Shown in pieces: positions 9,391 through 21,319 of a DNA stretch of 64,000 bases (position 1 is the first letter of the stretch; every line of letters begins with the position of its first letter). Position numbers and translations under genes: made by a program. Source of the stretch: Mycteria americana (taxonomy: Eukaryota; Chordata; Aves; Ciconiiformes; Ciconiidae); assembly GCF_035582795.1 (NCBI RefSeq), contig NC_134366.1, positions 5,500,828 through 5,564,827 on the forward strand, written 5' to 3'. Below the pieces are notes generated by a model that was given only the letters and a program-made list of their open reading frames with translations, was not told the origin of the DNA and searched no databases.

Positions 9391-12033
9391 ATGGAACAGC
9401 CAGCCATGACACTGGAGCTCTTGGAGGTAGAGAATTTTCTCAGCCACACTCAGGAGAAGTCATACACTTGCATGATTTGTGGGGACAGTTTTAAGCACAA
9501 GGGCATCCTGGTGGCCCACCAGAAATCCCATAAGGAGGAGACAGAGGCTGATGGTTGTGAGAAGGAGGGCAATGCTGACCAGGCTGGAGAGCTGCATGAC
9601 CAAGAAGCCATCAGAGCTGGAGGGGAGGCCAATGGGGAAGGCCATAGCAAGCACAGCACACAGAGTGATCCTGAGAGAAGGGAGAAGCCCCATGCCTGCA
9701 CCGAGTGCGGGAAGAGCTTCAGGATGAAGGTGGACCTCACCAAGCACCTCCGGACTCACACGGGTGAGAGACCATTCCCCTGCACTGACTGCAGCAAGAG
9801 GTTCACCACCAAATCACAACTCAAGGAGCACCAGAGGATCCACACGGGCGAGCGGCCATACAAGTGCCTGGACTGTGGGAAGAACTTCACCCAGAAGTCG
9901 CAGCTCATTGTGCACTGCCGGATCCACACGGGTGAGAAGCCCTACCAGTGCAGCAGCTGCCAGAAGAGCTTCGTGGACAAGTCGCAGCTGGTGGCCCACC
10001 ACCGGATCCACACAGGTGACCGTCCCTTCAAGTGTGGGGTCTGCAGCCGTTGCTTCCGCCAGAAGATCACCCTCATCAAGCACCAGCGGGTCCACAGTGC
10101 CAGGGGGGCCCAGCGGGACACCACCAGGGCCATCATGGCTGGATCCACTCCGGCAGGGGAGAAGAGCTTCTGCTGCGGCACCTGCGGGAAGGAGTTCAAG
10201 AAGAAGTCAGTGTTGGTGACCCACCAGAGGATTCACACAGGGGAGGAGCCCTACCCCTGCCCTGCGTGCGGGCGGTGCTTCCGGCAGAAGATCCACCTCG
10301 CTCGGCATCAGCAGACCCATGAGCGGCCCGATGCCCATGTCTGTGGAGCCTGTGGGGACCACTTTGGCAGCAAGAGGGAGATGCTGCAAGACCACCAGGG
10401 CCGCCATCCCCAGCAGGCCCCCCACACCTGCACCACCTGTGGAAAACGCTTCAGCCAGAAGGTCGGCCTCATGGCCCACCACCGTGTCCATGCACAGAAG
10501 AAGGAGACCCCCAGTGCCACAGGGGGTGGGCAGCCCCCCACCACCCTTGGTGGCACCCACGCCTGTGGGCAGTGTGGGAAGACGTTCACCAAGAAGGGCA
10601 ACCTGGCCAACCACCAGCGGGCTCATGCTGAGGGCTGGGGTCACCGCTGCGAGGCTTGCGGGAAGGGCTTTGCCAAGCGGGGGGAGCTGACCAAGCATGA
10701 GCGGACTCACACCGGGGAGAAGCCCTACGGGTGCGGGCAGTGCGGCAAGCGCTTTGCCCAGCGAACCCAGCTGGTCACCCACCAGCGCGTCCACACTGGT
10801 GAGCGGCCCTACCTCTGCGGTGACTGTGGCAAGCGCTTCGGTGACAAGTCATGCCTCACCGTCCACCTGCGCATCCACACCGGCGCCCGGCCCTTCCCCT
10901 GCCCCACCTGCGGCAAGGGCTTCCGCCAGAAGATCGCCTTGGTCAAGCACCGCCGTGTCCATGAGCGTGGCAGGGACAAGGCAGGCGGCGAAGACATCAG
11001 TGCCAACGCCAACGCCGATGCTGACACCAATGCCAATGCCAACGCCAACACCTATGCCAGTGTCAAGACCAATGCCAATGCCAATGCCGATGCCAATGCC
11101 AGGGTGGCTGGCAAAGATGAGGAGGGCCCGGCTGTCCCCTGTCAGCCTCTCCCCATTGGCGAGCGGCCCTTCTCTTGCAGCGAGTGTGGGAAGGGCTTTG
11201 CCCAGAAGGCCCAGCTGGCAGTCCACCACCGCATCCACACCGGGGAGCGCCCCTTCCTCTGCGCCGACTGCCCCAAAGCCTTCATCGACAAGTCTCGCCT
11301 CGTCGTCCACCGCCGCACCCACACTGGCGAGCGGCCCTTCCCCTGTGCTTCCTGCGGCCGAGCCTTCACCCAAAAGGTCGCCCTCACCACCCACCAGCGG
11401 GTCCACACACGGGAGCACCAGCCACCGCCAGCCCCAGTTTCCCTTGGACCCTGGGGTGAGGAGTGGCCCTTCACCTGTGCCACCTGCGGGAGAGGTTTCT
11501 GCAAGGAGATTGCCCTCATCACCCACCGGCGGGTCCACACCAAGTATGAGCCCAACCGCTGCAGCAAGTGTGGGCAGGTCTTCCCCAACAGGGCCCAGCT
11601 CCGGCTCCACCAGCCCTCCCATGCCGAGGACCGGCCATTCAAGTGTGCCACGTGTGGGAAGGACTTCAAGAGGAAGGAGATCTTAATTACCCACCAGCGG
11701 GTCCACACGGGAGAGGCACCCTTCCAGTGCTCCCAGTGCAGCAAAAGCTTCTCACAGAAGGCCAACCTCATGAAGCATCAGCTCACTCACACCCGCCGGG
11801 GCCCGTTTATCTGTTCCGACTGTGGGCAAAGCTACACCACCATTGGACATTTCAAGAGGCATCAGAGGAACCACCTCAAGAAGGAAAGCCCTCCTGGTGA
11901 GGGAGAGGAGCCCCCTGAGGACCTGGCAACCGGCCATGTGCCACCGGAGCCAGTGGGTGGCCACAGCAGCCCCATCATCGTGGTGAAGACAGAGGCTGAT
12001 TCTGATGACTATGAGGTCCTACAGGTCCCATGA
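9391..12033 (+). CDS. C2H2 zinc-finger protein, 23 fingers, 880 aa
   Basis: A probable sequence-specific DNA-binding nuclear regulator. The frame is open for 880 codons in one exon. The ATG at 9391 has G at -3 and G at +4, and stops lie just upstream in frame. I count 23 C2H2 fingers of the CX2C-X12-HX3-4H type: finger 1 at residues 25-47, fingers 2-15 between about residue 100 and 524, and fingers 16-23 from residue 594 to about 835, many joined by TGERPF/TGEKPY linkers. Finger 9 has one extra residue between its histidines. An acidic spacer separates fingers 1 and 2, and an Asn-Ala repeat (538-570) separates fingers 15 and 16. The tail holds VVKTE, a good SUMOylation consensus, then an acidic end. 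No KRAB, SCAN or BTB domain is visible, though one could sit in an upstream exon. Helices repeatedly use QKSQL, QKIAL or DKSQL, which points to duplication from a few founder fingers. I cannot assign an orthologue. Confidence 0.9.
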   Translation: MEQPAMTLELLEVENFLSHTQEKSYTCMICGDSFKHKGILVAHQKSHKEETEADGCEKEGNADQAGELHDQEAIRAGGEANGEGHSKHSTQSDPERREKPHACTECGKSFRMKVDLTKHLRTHTGERPFPCTDCSKRFTTKSQLKEHQRIHTGERPYKCLDCGKNFTQKSQLIVHCRIHTGEKPYQCSSCQKSFVDKSQLVAHHRIHTGDRPFKCGVCSRCFRQKITLIKHQRVHSARGAQRDTTRAIMAGSTPAGEKSFCCGTCGKEFKKKSVLVTHQRIHTGEEPYPCPACGRCFRQKIHLARHQQTHERPDAHVCGACGDHFGSKREMLQDHQGRHPQQAPHTCTTCGKRFSQKVGLMAHHRVHAQKKETPSATGGGQPPTTLGGTHACGQCGKTFTKKGNLANHQRAHAEGWGHRCEACGKGFAKRGELTKHERTHTGEKPYGCGQCGKRFAQRTQLVTHQRVHTGERPYLCGDCGKRFGDKSCLTVHLRIHTGARPFPCPTCGKGFRQKIALVKHRRVHERGRDKAGGEDISANANADADTNANANANTYASVKTNANANADANARVAGKDEEGPAVPCQPLPIGERPFSCSECGKGFAQKAQLAVHHRIHTGERPFLCADCPKAFIDKSRLVVHRRTHTGERPFPCASCGRAFTQKVALTTHQRVHTREHQPPPAPVSLGPWGEEWPFTCATCGRGFCKEIALITHRRVHTKYEPNRCSKCGQVFPNRAQLRLHQPSHAEDRPFKCATCGKDFKRKEILITHQRVHTGEAPFQCSQCSKSFSQKANLMKHQLTHTRRGPFICSDCGQSYTTIGHFKRHQRNHLKKESPPGEGEEPPEDLATGHVPPEPVGGHSSPIIVVKTEADSDDYEVLQVP
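11002..11100 (+). repeat. In-frame 6-bp repeat coding Asn-Ala/Asp-Ala tract
   Basis: About 99 bases made of imperfect GCCAAY hexamers encode alternating Ala-Asn with some Asp, Thr and Ser (residues 538-570). The copies differ mainly at third positions and by A/G changes (AAC/AAT/GAT), and the length is a multiple of three, so the frame is kept. It sits in the linker between fingers 15 and 16 and breaks the protein into two finger blocks. Confidence 0.85.
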
Positions 12034-12453
12034 TGGCAAGGATCAAGCACTCAGGGAGGGAAGGGCTGATGCCTGCTCACTTGGGAATGGGGATGCTGTG
12101 TCTGCCACCAAGGTCCACGATCCTGTGGGAGCTGCTCCCCTGGGAACATCTCACAGTATTTGGTGGGAGCCAGGAGTGGAAAACCTGGGAGGATCTGGAC
12201 TTCAGCACACAGCAATCCCTGAATCAAACCTCCGTCAAAACTCTCTGACACAATGTGAAATTTGGGGGTGAGGGAGGGATATAAATACATATTTTGGCTT
12301 CTTTTTTATATTTTATATAAGAGTCCTCATTTCAAGAGGGTTGTTTTTTTTTTCTAACAGGAGGGCTGAGAAGCTCGGTTTTTGAAAGCAAGTAAATGAA
12401 ATCTGTGATTTCGGATATATTCACATAACTTCAAGGGCTAGAGCTTTAAAAAA

Positions 12454-12459
12454 AATAAA
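12454..12459 (+). terminator. Candidate poly(A) signal of the zinc-finger gene
   Basis: AATAAA lies 421 bases after the stop codon at 12031-12033, inside an A-rich run. It is the first canonical signal I see downstream on this strand and would give a 3'UTR of about 440 bases. Confidence 0.5.
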
Positions 12460-12469
12460 AGGACTGAAA

Positions 12470-15400
12470 ATCTCACCAAACGTTACGAAGCTTGCCATCA
12501 TCGACTTCCCAGCAGGAGATGGAGCAGACCATCGTTGGTTCCTAGCCTTCCAGCAGCTGACACCAGCACTGGCTGTCCTGCAGAGTCACGTGCAGCAGTG
12601 CAGGGTCTGCTACTGTGGAAAAATTGCAGTCAGAAATAAGGGAGGATGTCATGGCCAAAGGACTCGGGGATGGGGACCCCGCTAACACCTGGGGAAGGGC
12701 CACTGAGGTCAGTAATGCTCCTTGTGGAGGGCAAACATCCACCCACATGGCCTAGTTTGCAGAGCCAGAGTAAGAGCCCTGGCTGGGAACTAACGCAGGG
12801 TTTATATGAAGACATCATTTTTCCTAGTTTAAAATAACCTCATGCACGGGTTGATTGTTCAGGATAATCCTTGGGCATATTTATTATGGAGTTGAGGGCA
12901 TTCATTGCAGAGCCACAGTTTCAGAGCAGCATTTGGGAGGTTGCCAGACCTGTTTCTTGCACCACATGCTCAGTTGCAATGCCAAGATGTGGCTCCTAAA
13001 CCTGAAGACCACTGGGCTGTACTGTGTACAGCCACACTGAGGTAGGAAGAAACGCTCTACAACTGTCCTCTGTGTCCCACATTTGCAGTCGTGACCACAG
13101 TGTGGGACCAGCAAAAGGTGCGTTTAATTGCTCTGCCAAGAAAAGGAGGTGTTAGGTTGCTCCCAGCGCTCCACCAACCCGGGTGGAGTCGGGGGTTAGC
13201 AGAGGCTGTTCCCACCACGGGAGCGGATGAACGTCCCCGTATCTGGCATGGAGACTCTGGCCCTACGGGCTGTGCTGTCCCATCGGACCCCTCTGCTTAG
13301 TGACGCAGAGGCCACCTCCAAGGTGCACCTCCAAGGCCACCTGGCCAAGCCAACTTGCTGTTCAGAGTGGTTTTGGGGGAGAAGGAGGAAGAGCATTGCT
13401 GGGCAATCACTTAAAGTGCCACTTCAGACTTGCCGGGGGGGTTCAGGGGCTTTTGCATCCTGGATGTGACTGCCAGAGCTCGCTTCAGCGACAGCAAGAA
13501 GGGGGTTCACCACCCCCTCCCCAGAGCTGGGTGCTCCCCATGCCCAGAGCAGCACCCTCCACCCTCCCGCTCCCTCCTTAGCTGCCAGCTTTTGCCTTCG
13601 AGGTTGCACAAAGGCGGCGAGGCACAACACCGTATCCATATAATGATAATTTTCAGTACCTGCACATGCCTTTGGAGCTCAAGCAGCCCCCCCCAATTAA
13701 AATTACCCATTGTGAAATGATCCCCTCCCCTCCGTGCTTTTAGCAGCGCTCACCGTTGCTGGACTCGGCATGCGCCCTGCGCTCCATCCCCCAGTGCAGC
13801 CCCTGCTGCTCTGCATCCTGTCCATTAAATTAATATCCTGCCATTAACTACAGCAAAGAGTTCTGATGCCACGAAGCGACAGCAGGAGCCGAAGGAAGGA
13901 TTGATACACCACTATTAGCTTGCAAAAACTGGGCCAGCTTGTCTTCAAAGCCCACATGGTCACCAGATGAGCCAAATGGATAGTTACACAAAATTAAGGA
14001 CAGTTTTCATTTTATTCTTTTTTTTCCCTGGTAGACCTGTTTGATTTTGAAGATTTCCTTCCGTATTTCTGTTGTTTTAATTGGCTTTTTTTTCCTGCAT
14101 TTGTTTTGCTGGCAGTAAATTCATCAGCCCTAAATAGGTAGACTGATAACAGACTGTGATAATAATACTCTAAACTATTACATGAAAAGCAGGGAATTAA
14201 ATTATTCACTGGAAAACAGGCCATGGTGTAAGACTGCTGCTTCCTGAAAGCTTTGTATCCTTTTAAGCTCGCTTTTTTGTGCAAGATGTTCTTGCTCCAG
14301 TAATCTTCCCACAGCTCTGCCCTATTTCTGCAAGCTAAAGAGACATGAGCTGGCACGTAGGCTCAGCCCTCGCCGACCAGTTGCCCCACCTTGTCCCTTG
14401 TTTGGGGATTTTCTCTCGGGAATTAAATGACAGCAAGGAATAAATTATCCAGCTCCCCTTTTCTAACTGATCCTGTTTTCTTTAACTCCCATTATGTCTT
14501 GCTAATAATCCTGCTGCATATAAAGAAACTTGAGCTGGGGATGATCGGAAAGCGGCTACGTACATCGCATGGCAAAACTTCTGCCCTGATTAGGTGAACT
14601 CTGATGAGTAACAGACCATGTTACTGGAGCACGGATACCAGAAGAAAAGGCTTTGCCTAAGCATCTTTCAAATAAGACCCAGGAGGACAAATAGTAGAGC
14701 ATGAGCATGGCCCGGCTGGACTCTCCTTTGGGGAACAGGAGCAGCTCTGTGTTTATGAGCTGCGGTCGGGCAGTTTTCCATTGGCTTTCTAGAAAAGTTT
14801 GACTGCTGTGGGGTGAATGAAGATGAATTCTTAGTCCAACAAAGTCTCTCACCTGCAAATCATCCCAGTGTCAAGTAAGAAAATAAAACAGATTGGCAAT
14901 ATATCTATTTTTCCCTGTCTCAGTGGTTGTGGGTCCACCATGCTCTGGGGCTGGCTTTGTCTCACGCGAATTCATGTCTCTGCAGCACAGATGTAAACAT
15001 CTGAGCCAGTCATCCCCCATGTAAAATCAAAGGAGAGAAATGGAGAGATGGAGAAAGTGCTTTTTCTGCCCTATTTAGATGTCCACTCTGGGATGAGACT
15101 CCAGGACTTCATTGACTCTACTGGCTCCATCTCCATGGGCTGCAAAGGGGAGCTGGGCTCAGAGGGAGATATCCCCATCGGTTCACGGGGTTTTTAGCCC
15201 ACAGCAGCCAATCTATTCAGGAAAAAAGCAGGGGCTGTAGGGACCTGGGCTGCAACGGCCAGCGGTTATGAGACATAATTAGAGCATGGAGTCAGCACTG
15301 CAGATGCCTCTGTCACAAAAACGTCCCAGCCCTTAACAATTTGTTCGCTGCGCTGCGCCGTGCTGATGAGGCTCTGCCTGCAAACGGTCCCGGCTGCGTG

Positions 15401-18400
15401 TGGCTTCCCGAGGGAGTGAGCTGGTGCAGACAGGGGTGCAGAAAGGCCGGAATAATGCACACAGAGGGAGGTGATTATTTCCCAGTTATATTTTTTATGA
15501 CTTTGTTTTTATTTATTGGTAGGCAGAAGGTAGCCGTGAAGGAGGCGGAGGAACTAGCAGGAGTTGTGAACACCCACTGAAATATTAACATATGATCCAA
15601 TGTTATTTACTGTTCTTCCCTACATTTCTTTTTACAAAGCAAAATAAATCACATTTTGCAACTGTCCTTCTTTTTAATATCATGTCCCAGCATACTTTTG
15701 CTGTATGGGATCCTCCAGCTATGAGATTCACCTCTTTCCCCTAGATTTTTTTCTGTATTTCCTCTGATTTGCAGATGGTTTGCCTCTATTTTTCTAATAA
15801 AAAGCTGTACTAAAAAAAGCTGTGCTTCAGTGCTGTTGGATTCAAGTCATCCCAAATGGGATGGAGGTGGGGGAGGTGAGAACTTGGGATGGAAGCATCC
15901 ACCTGGGACCAGGACACCAGCATCCTCATCTCGATTCAACCCTTCAACCCATGGCAGGTCTGAAGGGGGGGATTGTGTGAGACTGAGGTTTTGCTACAGG
16001 AATCACTGAGAAGGAACTTTCTGAACTTTGCTATAGGACTCAGTGCGAAGAGACTTTCCAAGTCTCTCTATAAACATTGGGAAAAGTACATGCGAGGTCC
16101 TCACTCATCTTGGTGTAAATCAGTCTGCAAAGATCAGTCATAAACAGAGGCAAAATACAGGTGAAAACTGTGACTGATGAGAAATCTTGTCTCCAAGCGT
16201 ATGGTGTGTCCTGGTTGTCTCCTGCTCAGATCATTGTTTGCTGGTGACCATAGTTTTGCAAACAGGAGCTCATCAGTGGCGAATGAGCAGCAGGGCAGGA
16301 AACAAGAACAAGACCTCTCTTGCTCAGGTTCACACCTTGCATCATGAGCATCCTAAAACCACTATTCTCCATGCCAGCCCAGTGCCATGCTTCCTAGGAC
16401 ATGAGAAGACTCTTTTTTAAGAAGCGGGAAGTAGACACAGTGGAAAAGATACAAACTACTTTTTTTTAACAAATCCCCTGCTGGTGCATTCAGCTAAGAT
16501 GCTGGTCCCCAGGCAATCCTGGTCCCTCCCCGTGGTTTGCCCCAGACCTTAATTTTGCTTTGTGGTTTGTGATGGCACCTGGGCTACATGTTTGGGGACC
16601 TTCTCTGAGCCCGACGTGTGTCACAAGCCATTTGGTGACACAACGGGATGTTTCTTTCCAGCGTCCCTTAGCTATTTTCCGAGCAACTCTCACTGAGCAG
16701 GTGAATTGGCAGATCCTCCAACCCCCATTTCTGTTTGCACCAAACAGCCGGTCGAGAGAGCAGACTTGCTCCTTCCCTCCTACAGAGGGGCATTTGTTAT
16801 TCAGAAGAAAATATTATGTTGCCATGTTATTTAATCAAGTCAAAATTCATAGGCAGCATCTGTGCAGAAGATAAAATGTTTTGGGACAGTTTAGTCCTTT
16901 TCTTATCTGAGTGATTACGGTTATGTAAAGACTTTTCTTTCAAACACGGAGATGGAGTTTCATAAGCGAGGGACCAAAATAGTGCCAAGTAGCCAACCAT
17001 CTCCCCTTGATCACACTGGATTAGTACAATTAATCTGTAGGTATTAGTGACCAGAAGGATTTTGCCTGGAGGATATAATATATATTTATTATTTCATATC
17101 TGATTTCCCCCAAGAGTCAGAAAATTCAATTGTGGGCTTTTCATCATTGTATTTTTGCGAACGGGGTTGTGGGATTTGGAAAATCACCAAGGGGCTCATG
17201 ATCAGAGGGGGGGACAGTTAGCAAAGGGAGGAATGAGACCTCTGCTCATTTTTTACGTCTTCTGGGAACGACGCAATAGGGAATCGCCTGCTGGATGAGC
17301 GCAAACCGGTGTGGGACCTCAGCCAGGACCTGCTGGGGTTAGTGGGAGGGTAGCAAATATCCACCAGTATAACCGGCCCTAAAGGCACTTTCCAGACACT
17401 ACTGCTATTGCTGCCTAACACTGGAGGAGAACAAAGCTCAGAAATAATGGAATTATTTACCTGGGAGAGGATCGGGAATCCTTATTCTCGTGCTCCTGTT
17501 CAGTTGCTGTAACAACACGTCTCATATAAATACCCCTTTCACTAACGTGAAGCCTTTGAAGAAAGAGCAGAGCTTTGCTCTCTTCCCAGAATGAAAACCA
17601 AAAAAGGAAAGTCCCTGACAAGCTTTCTTTGCTTTGGCTTTTTGGGAATAGGTGCTGAGGGTTTCTTGCTTTTCTTGCGGCAAAGCAGCTGCATGTCTCA
17701 TCAATTTATAAATGAAGACGTAGGGGCTGTGCCTGTTTAACCCAATTACAGATCAGTTGGCTTAAACGCTGCTCTTAGCACTGTATCAGTTAAAGGTTGG
17801 CATAGATGGATTTAGCTTGTGTGGGTTGACTGCTGGGAAAAGAACTGATTACGCCTCTGGTGCCTTCTGTATCTCCCAGTCTTCACAAACCATCCAAGAG
17901 CCACCAGAAGATGCAAAGAAAAGAGAGGAAGAGCCGCACAAATACACAGTGATCTTTCCTCCAAGTACCTATTTCAAAACCATCACCTGCCAATTTTATT
18001 GAGTATTCACCACTTCTTGTAGCAGAAGAGAAAATGAACCTTTCTTTCGCACTGCCCTTCTTCACACACTTCCTAAAAGCGGGGATGACTTTAAACGCTG
18101 TCTAAATCCAGAGCTAGAGTCCCAGCGATGCAAGCCGAGATATTACTTAGAAAGGACCAATGGGCTTTGCCAGTGCTTTTCATTTTTCATAGCTTTATGA
18201 AATGAATGAGCAATGTTCTCCCATCCCCTTGCAGGGGAGATAGCTGCAGATTACAGCAGCAAGCAGAGTGTTACATGATCAGCTCGGATAGGAACATGGA
18301 AATGAGTGTGGCAGAGCGACGTGGAGTTAGATTGAGGTTCAGCAGCCCCCACTTATAAATACTAAACTCTGCCTATCTGGCGCAGAAGGTGAATTGCAGG

Positions 18401-21315
18401 TCACAGCAAAGATAGGAATCAAAAAGGTTTAAGCTGAATTTCCAAAGTACATCTGTTGGATCTGTCTTTGTTAGGACAAGCCTGTCACCTTCAGCTTTGG
18501 TTTTTATGAGGGGGATTTTTGCAACGCGCAGGCTAGGCAAGGTTCACACCACTGCCTTCAGGCGTTGGCCATACTCCCCCTCCCTGGCGTCCACCTCCGT
18601 CAGCGGAGCAAAACCAGCGGTTTCATGACGCCTGTTAGCAATGCCTACTTAAGACTGAGACAAATCCTGAGACAAATCCACGGAGGCTGCCTGGGAGGCT
18701 ACAACCATCCGTGCTGCAAATAATTGCATTTCATCAGATGGATCCCCCCAACTCCATAAGCTCATGGCAGGGGGATCCAAACTTCACTCTTACACCCCAG
18801 CTATGCACTGTCCTGAAGATGAATGACTATGAACTACATTTCTAAGACTTTCTTACGACTGTTGCCTCACTTGCATCAAAATCCAGGCTGCAACAGCATT
18901 TTCAGCCACTGAACTAACAACAGCATTAGAGCAACGCAGTGCCGGAGGTCCAGGGCTGCAGCACCACTGAAACACCCAGAAGAGTTAAAAATAAAACATA
19001 ACAGTTTCAGTGTCTAAATACCTTCCTTGCGCTTGCTATTTTCTGCCTGACAGCACCCTCTTCTGGGAAGCGGGTGCTGTTGGCTGAAGGGTGCACCCTG
19101 CTCGGCTCGCCTCAGCTCCTCGGTGCCTGAGCATCGGCAAGCAGAGGGCAAAGCCCTCCGGCGCGAATTTAAGCGCAGTGGCACCAGACAGTCTCTTCTG
19201 AGCTATTTTTTGCAGTTCCCTTTGAAGGAGTTTGAAGATCGTTGCATGATCAGGTGTTGGTCAAAATCACAACACCCGGTTATTTGGTACCCACTAGCTG
19301 ATGGGTGCAGCTCCCAGCAGCCAGGAATCGGCACAGTAAAGCCTGCCAAATTGCTGCTTTGCATTGCTGGAGCAGCAGAGAAAATCTGCACCGTCCTAAT
19401 TTTTAATTAAGTATGTCCTCAGACACATCCCAGCTTTTTTATTTGTTTGTTTGCCACACAGGTGAGCAAGCACCTTCTTGCAAATCATGTGTATATTGGT
19501 CAGGACAAGAACACGCGTGTTCAGCTGGCTACATCTCACAGCGACACGGGCTGTGAGCTAAGAAGGGGGTGAGCAGCTCAGCTGCGCAGGGACGCCAGGC
19601 AGAGCCGGGGCAGCCACCATCAGCATCCATCTGGCTGGGCTCCAGGTTGCACCTCCTCCAAAATCATCCTCATCCCTTGCCCTCTGCAACAGCAGGAGCA
19701 CCTCGCTTGTGGCTAGCGTTGGTCAAGCCCCCCTTGAACGGATTTACCATAGTGCAGCTGGTTCCAGGGCTTGTTTGTATTTTAAATAACAAGGTTTTTA
19801 ACTACAAACCATGTGCAGGGTTCACCTGCATCCTGGGCTAACACTGCCCTTTGAAGGCCAAGCAGTGAAGTTGAGACACAATTTACTGATTAGTTCCCTG
19901 GTGATGGTTTCCCACTCATGGCTGCAAACTTTTATCTGTTCTTACATTAAGGAAATGGTGCTGCTGTGTTTGCTGGCACTGTGGAGGTGTTTAATTACCT
20001 TTTTCAAGCATGGAGAGCAGCAGGGAGATGGACAAAGAGGAGCTGACCTGAGTTTCCAGCCATTGCTCAAAAGGCAACGGTGGGCAACGGGAGCGGCTGG
20101 GAGTGACCAGGTCTGACACCTGCCTGGAGGCAGGCAGGTCCCTCGATGCAGCCCAAAACCCAAGTCATTTCAGGGTCCACTTGGATCCTCCAAAACGGGG
20201 ACACCCCAAAGCACTAATCGCTTTGGAAAGCCCTGCCTGCCCTTCTGTACACCTCTCCCTGCCCACGGGCTGCTGGCTGGGTTTGTACAGTGCCTGGCAG
20301 GCGGGCGCCTTGGCTTGTCTACCCCATGTTTCACTCAAATTAATAACCAGGCTTAATTTATTACATTAGCTCTGTGTGTCTTGGAGCATTTGCCAAAGAT
20401 GATGACCCTCGCTTGCCCCAGCACAGGGGAAACTGAGGCTAAGAAAGCCTGCTAGCAGGGATCCACAGGTGCACGTCTCCACGGCTTACACGCTGCAGGC
20501 ACTTGGAGCAGCCCCAGGTCGAAGAAACACCCCGGTGCCTCCGCCCTGCTTCAGGCCAGGCACCTCTTTCCATTAGCCCCTTTCAGGCACAAGGCAGACC
20601 CATAAAACTGCCAGTTTAACTCAAGGATGCCGTTTGAGGAGGAAAAAGAGGATTGCAAGCAGTGACCACATGCCTGCTGTCACCACCAGGATGAATTCAT
20701 ACAACCAAGCCCAGCAAAGCAAAACAAAATCAGCAGCATAGTGATTTATGGGCATGGTGAAACCACCACCCTCCCTGCCTGTGTCTGCCCCTCCCTCTCC
20801 AATGCCCCCGATCCATCTGCTTCTGCAAAAGTTTAGCTAAAACTAAACGAAATTACTCAGAAACGTTCACTAATTACTGTTTGCCTGCCAATCTGGAAAA
20901 GGTATCAGCCGCTAGCGCAGAGAAAGCAGCTTCCAGTCACATGAATCAATTGATGTTTTCGAGCATCCTCTTCTGCATTCCTTTTTTTAAAGCCTTTCCT
21001 TGCTGAGTATCAGACCTCCTTAGGCAAGGCTCTAATGCAGCTAAAGCTTCTTAGAAGAGGTTTACGCACCTGCGGCTGACAGAGCCAACAGTGGCAGATG
21101 TCTTATTTATGCCAGGGCTGAAGAAAGGTGGGGATCAGGCCTCAGATTTAGTTATCAGCGACAGACGGGCAACGGCAGGCAGGTAAATTGCAACCTGCAA
21201 CACTGCTCAGGTTCTTCCCATTGAAACACCAACTTTGCTTCTCCCCACTGGGAATTTTGGGAATTTTTTAGAGCATCAGATCAAAGCCTCTCAAGAGCAT
21301 CCAATTTATTTTATA
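12470..21315. other. Non-coding stretch between zinc-finger gene and CR1
   Basis: No exon, RNA gene or recognisable transposon was found in nearly 9 kb. AT-rich, low-repeat blocks at about 14030-14330, 15560-15690 and 16780-17110 look like possible conserved regulatory sequence (homeodomain-like TAATTA/ATTAAT cores). They are separated by GC-richer filler with cytosine runs, as at 13500-13700. I see no coding remnants of any receptor or enzyme gene here. Confidence 0.45.
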
Positions 21316-21319
21316 TAAA

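Noticed and set aside
9814-11771. Large minus-strand and alternate-frame ORFs across the zinc-finger exon
   Set aside because: These are shadows of the repeated finger codons on the plus strand; only the 9391-12033 frame encodes a protein family.
12470-21315. Possible CRHR2 or other receptor exons expected from mammalian gene order
   Set aside because: No transmembrane or receptor-like segments were found in any frame by eye; a sensitive protein-to-DNA search would be needed to exclude short exons.
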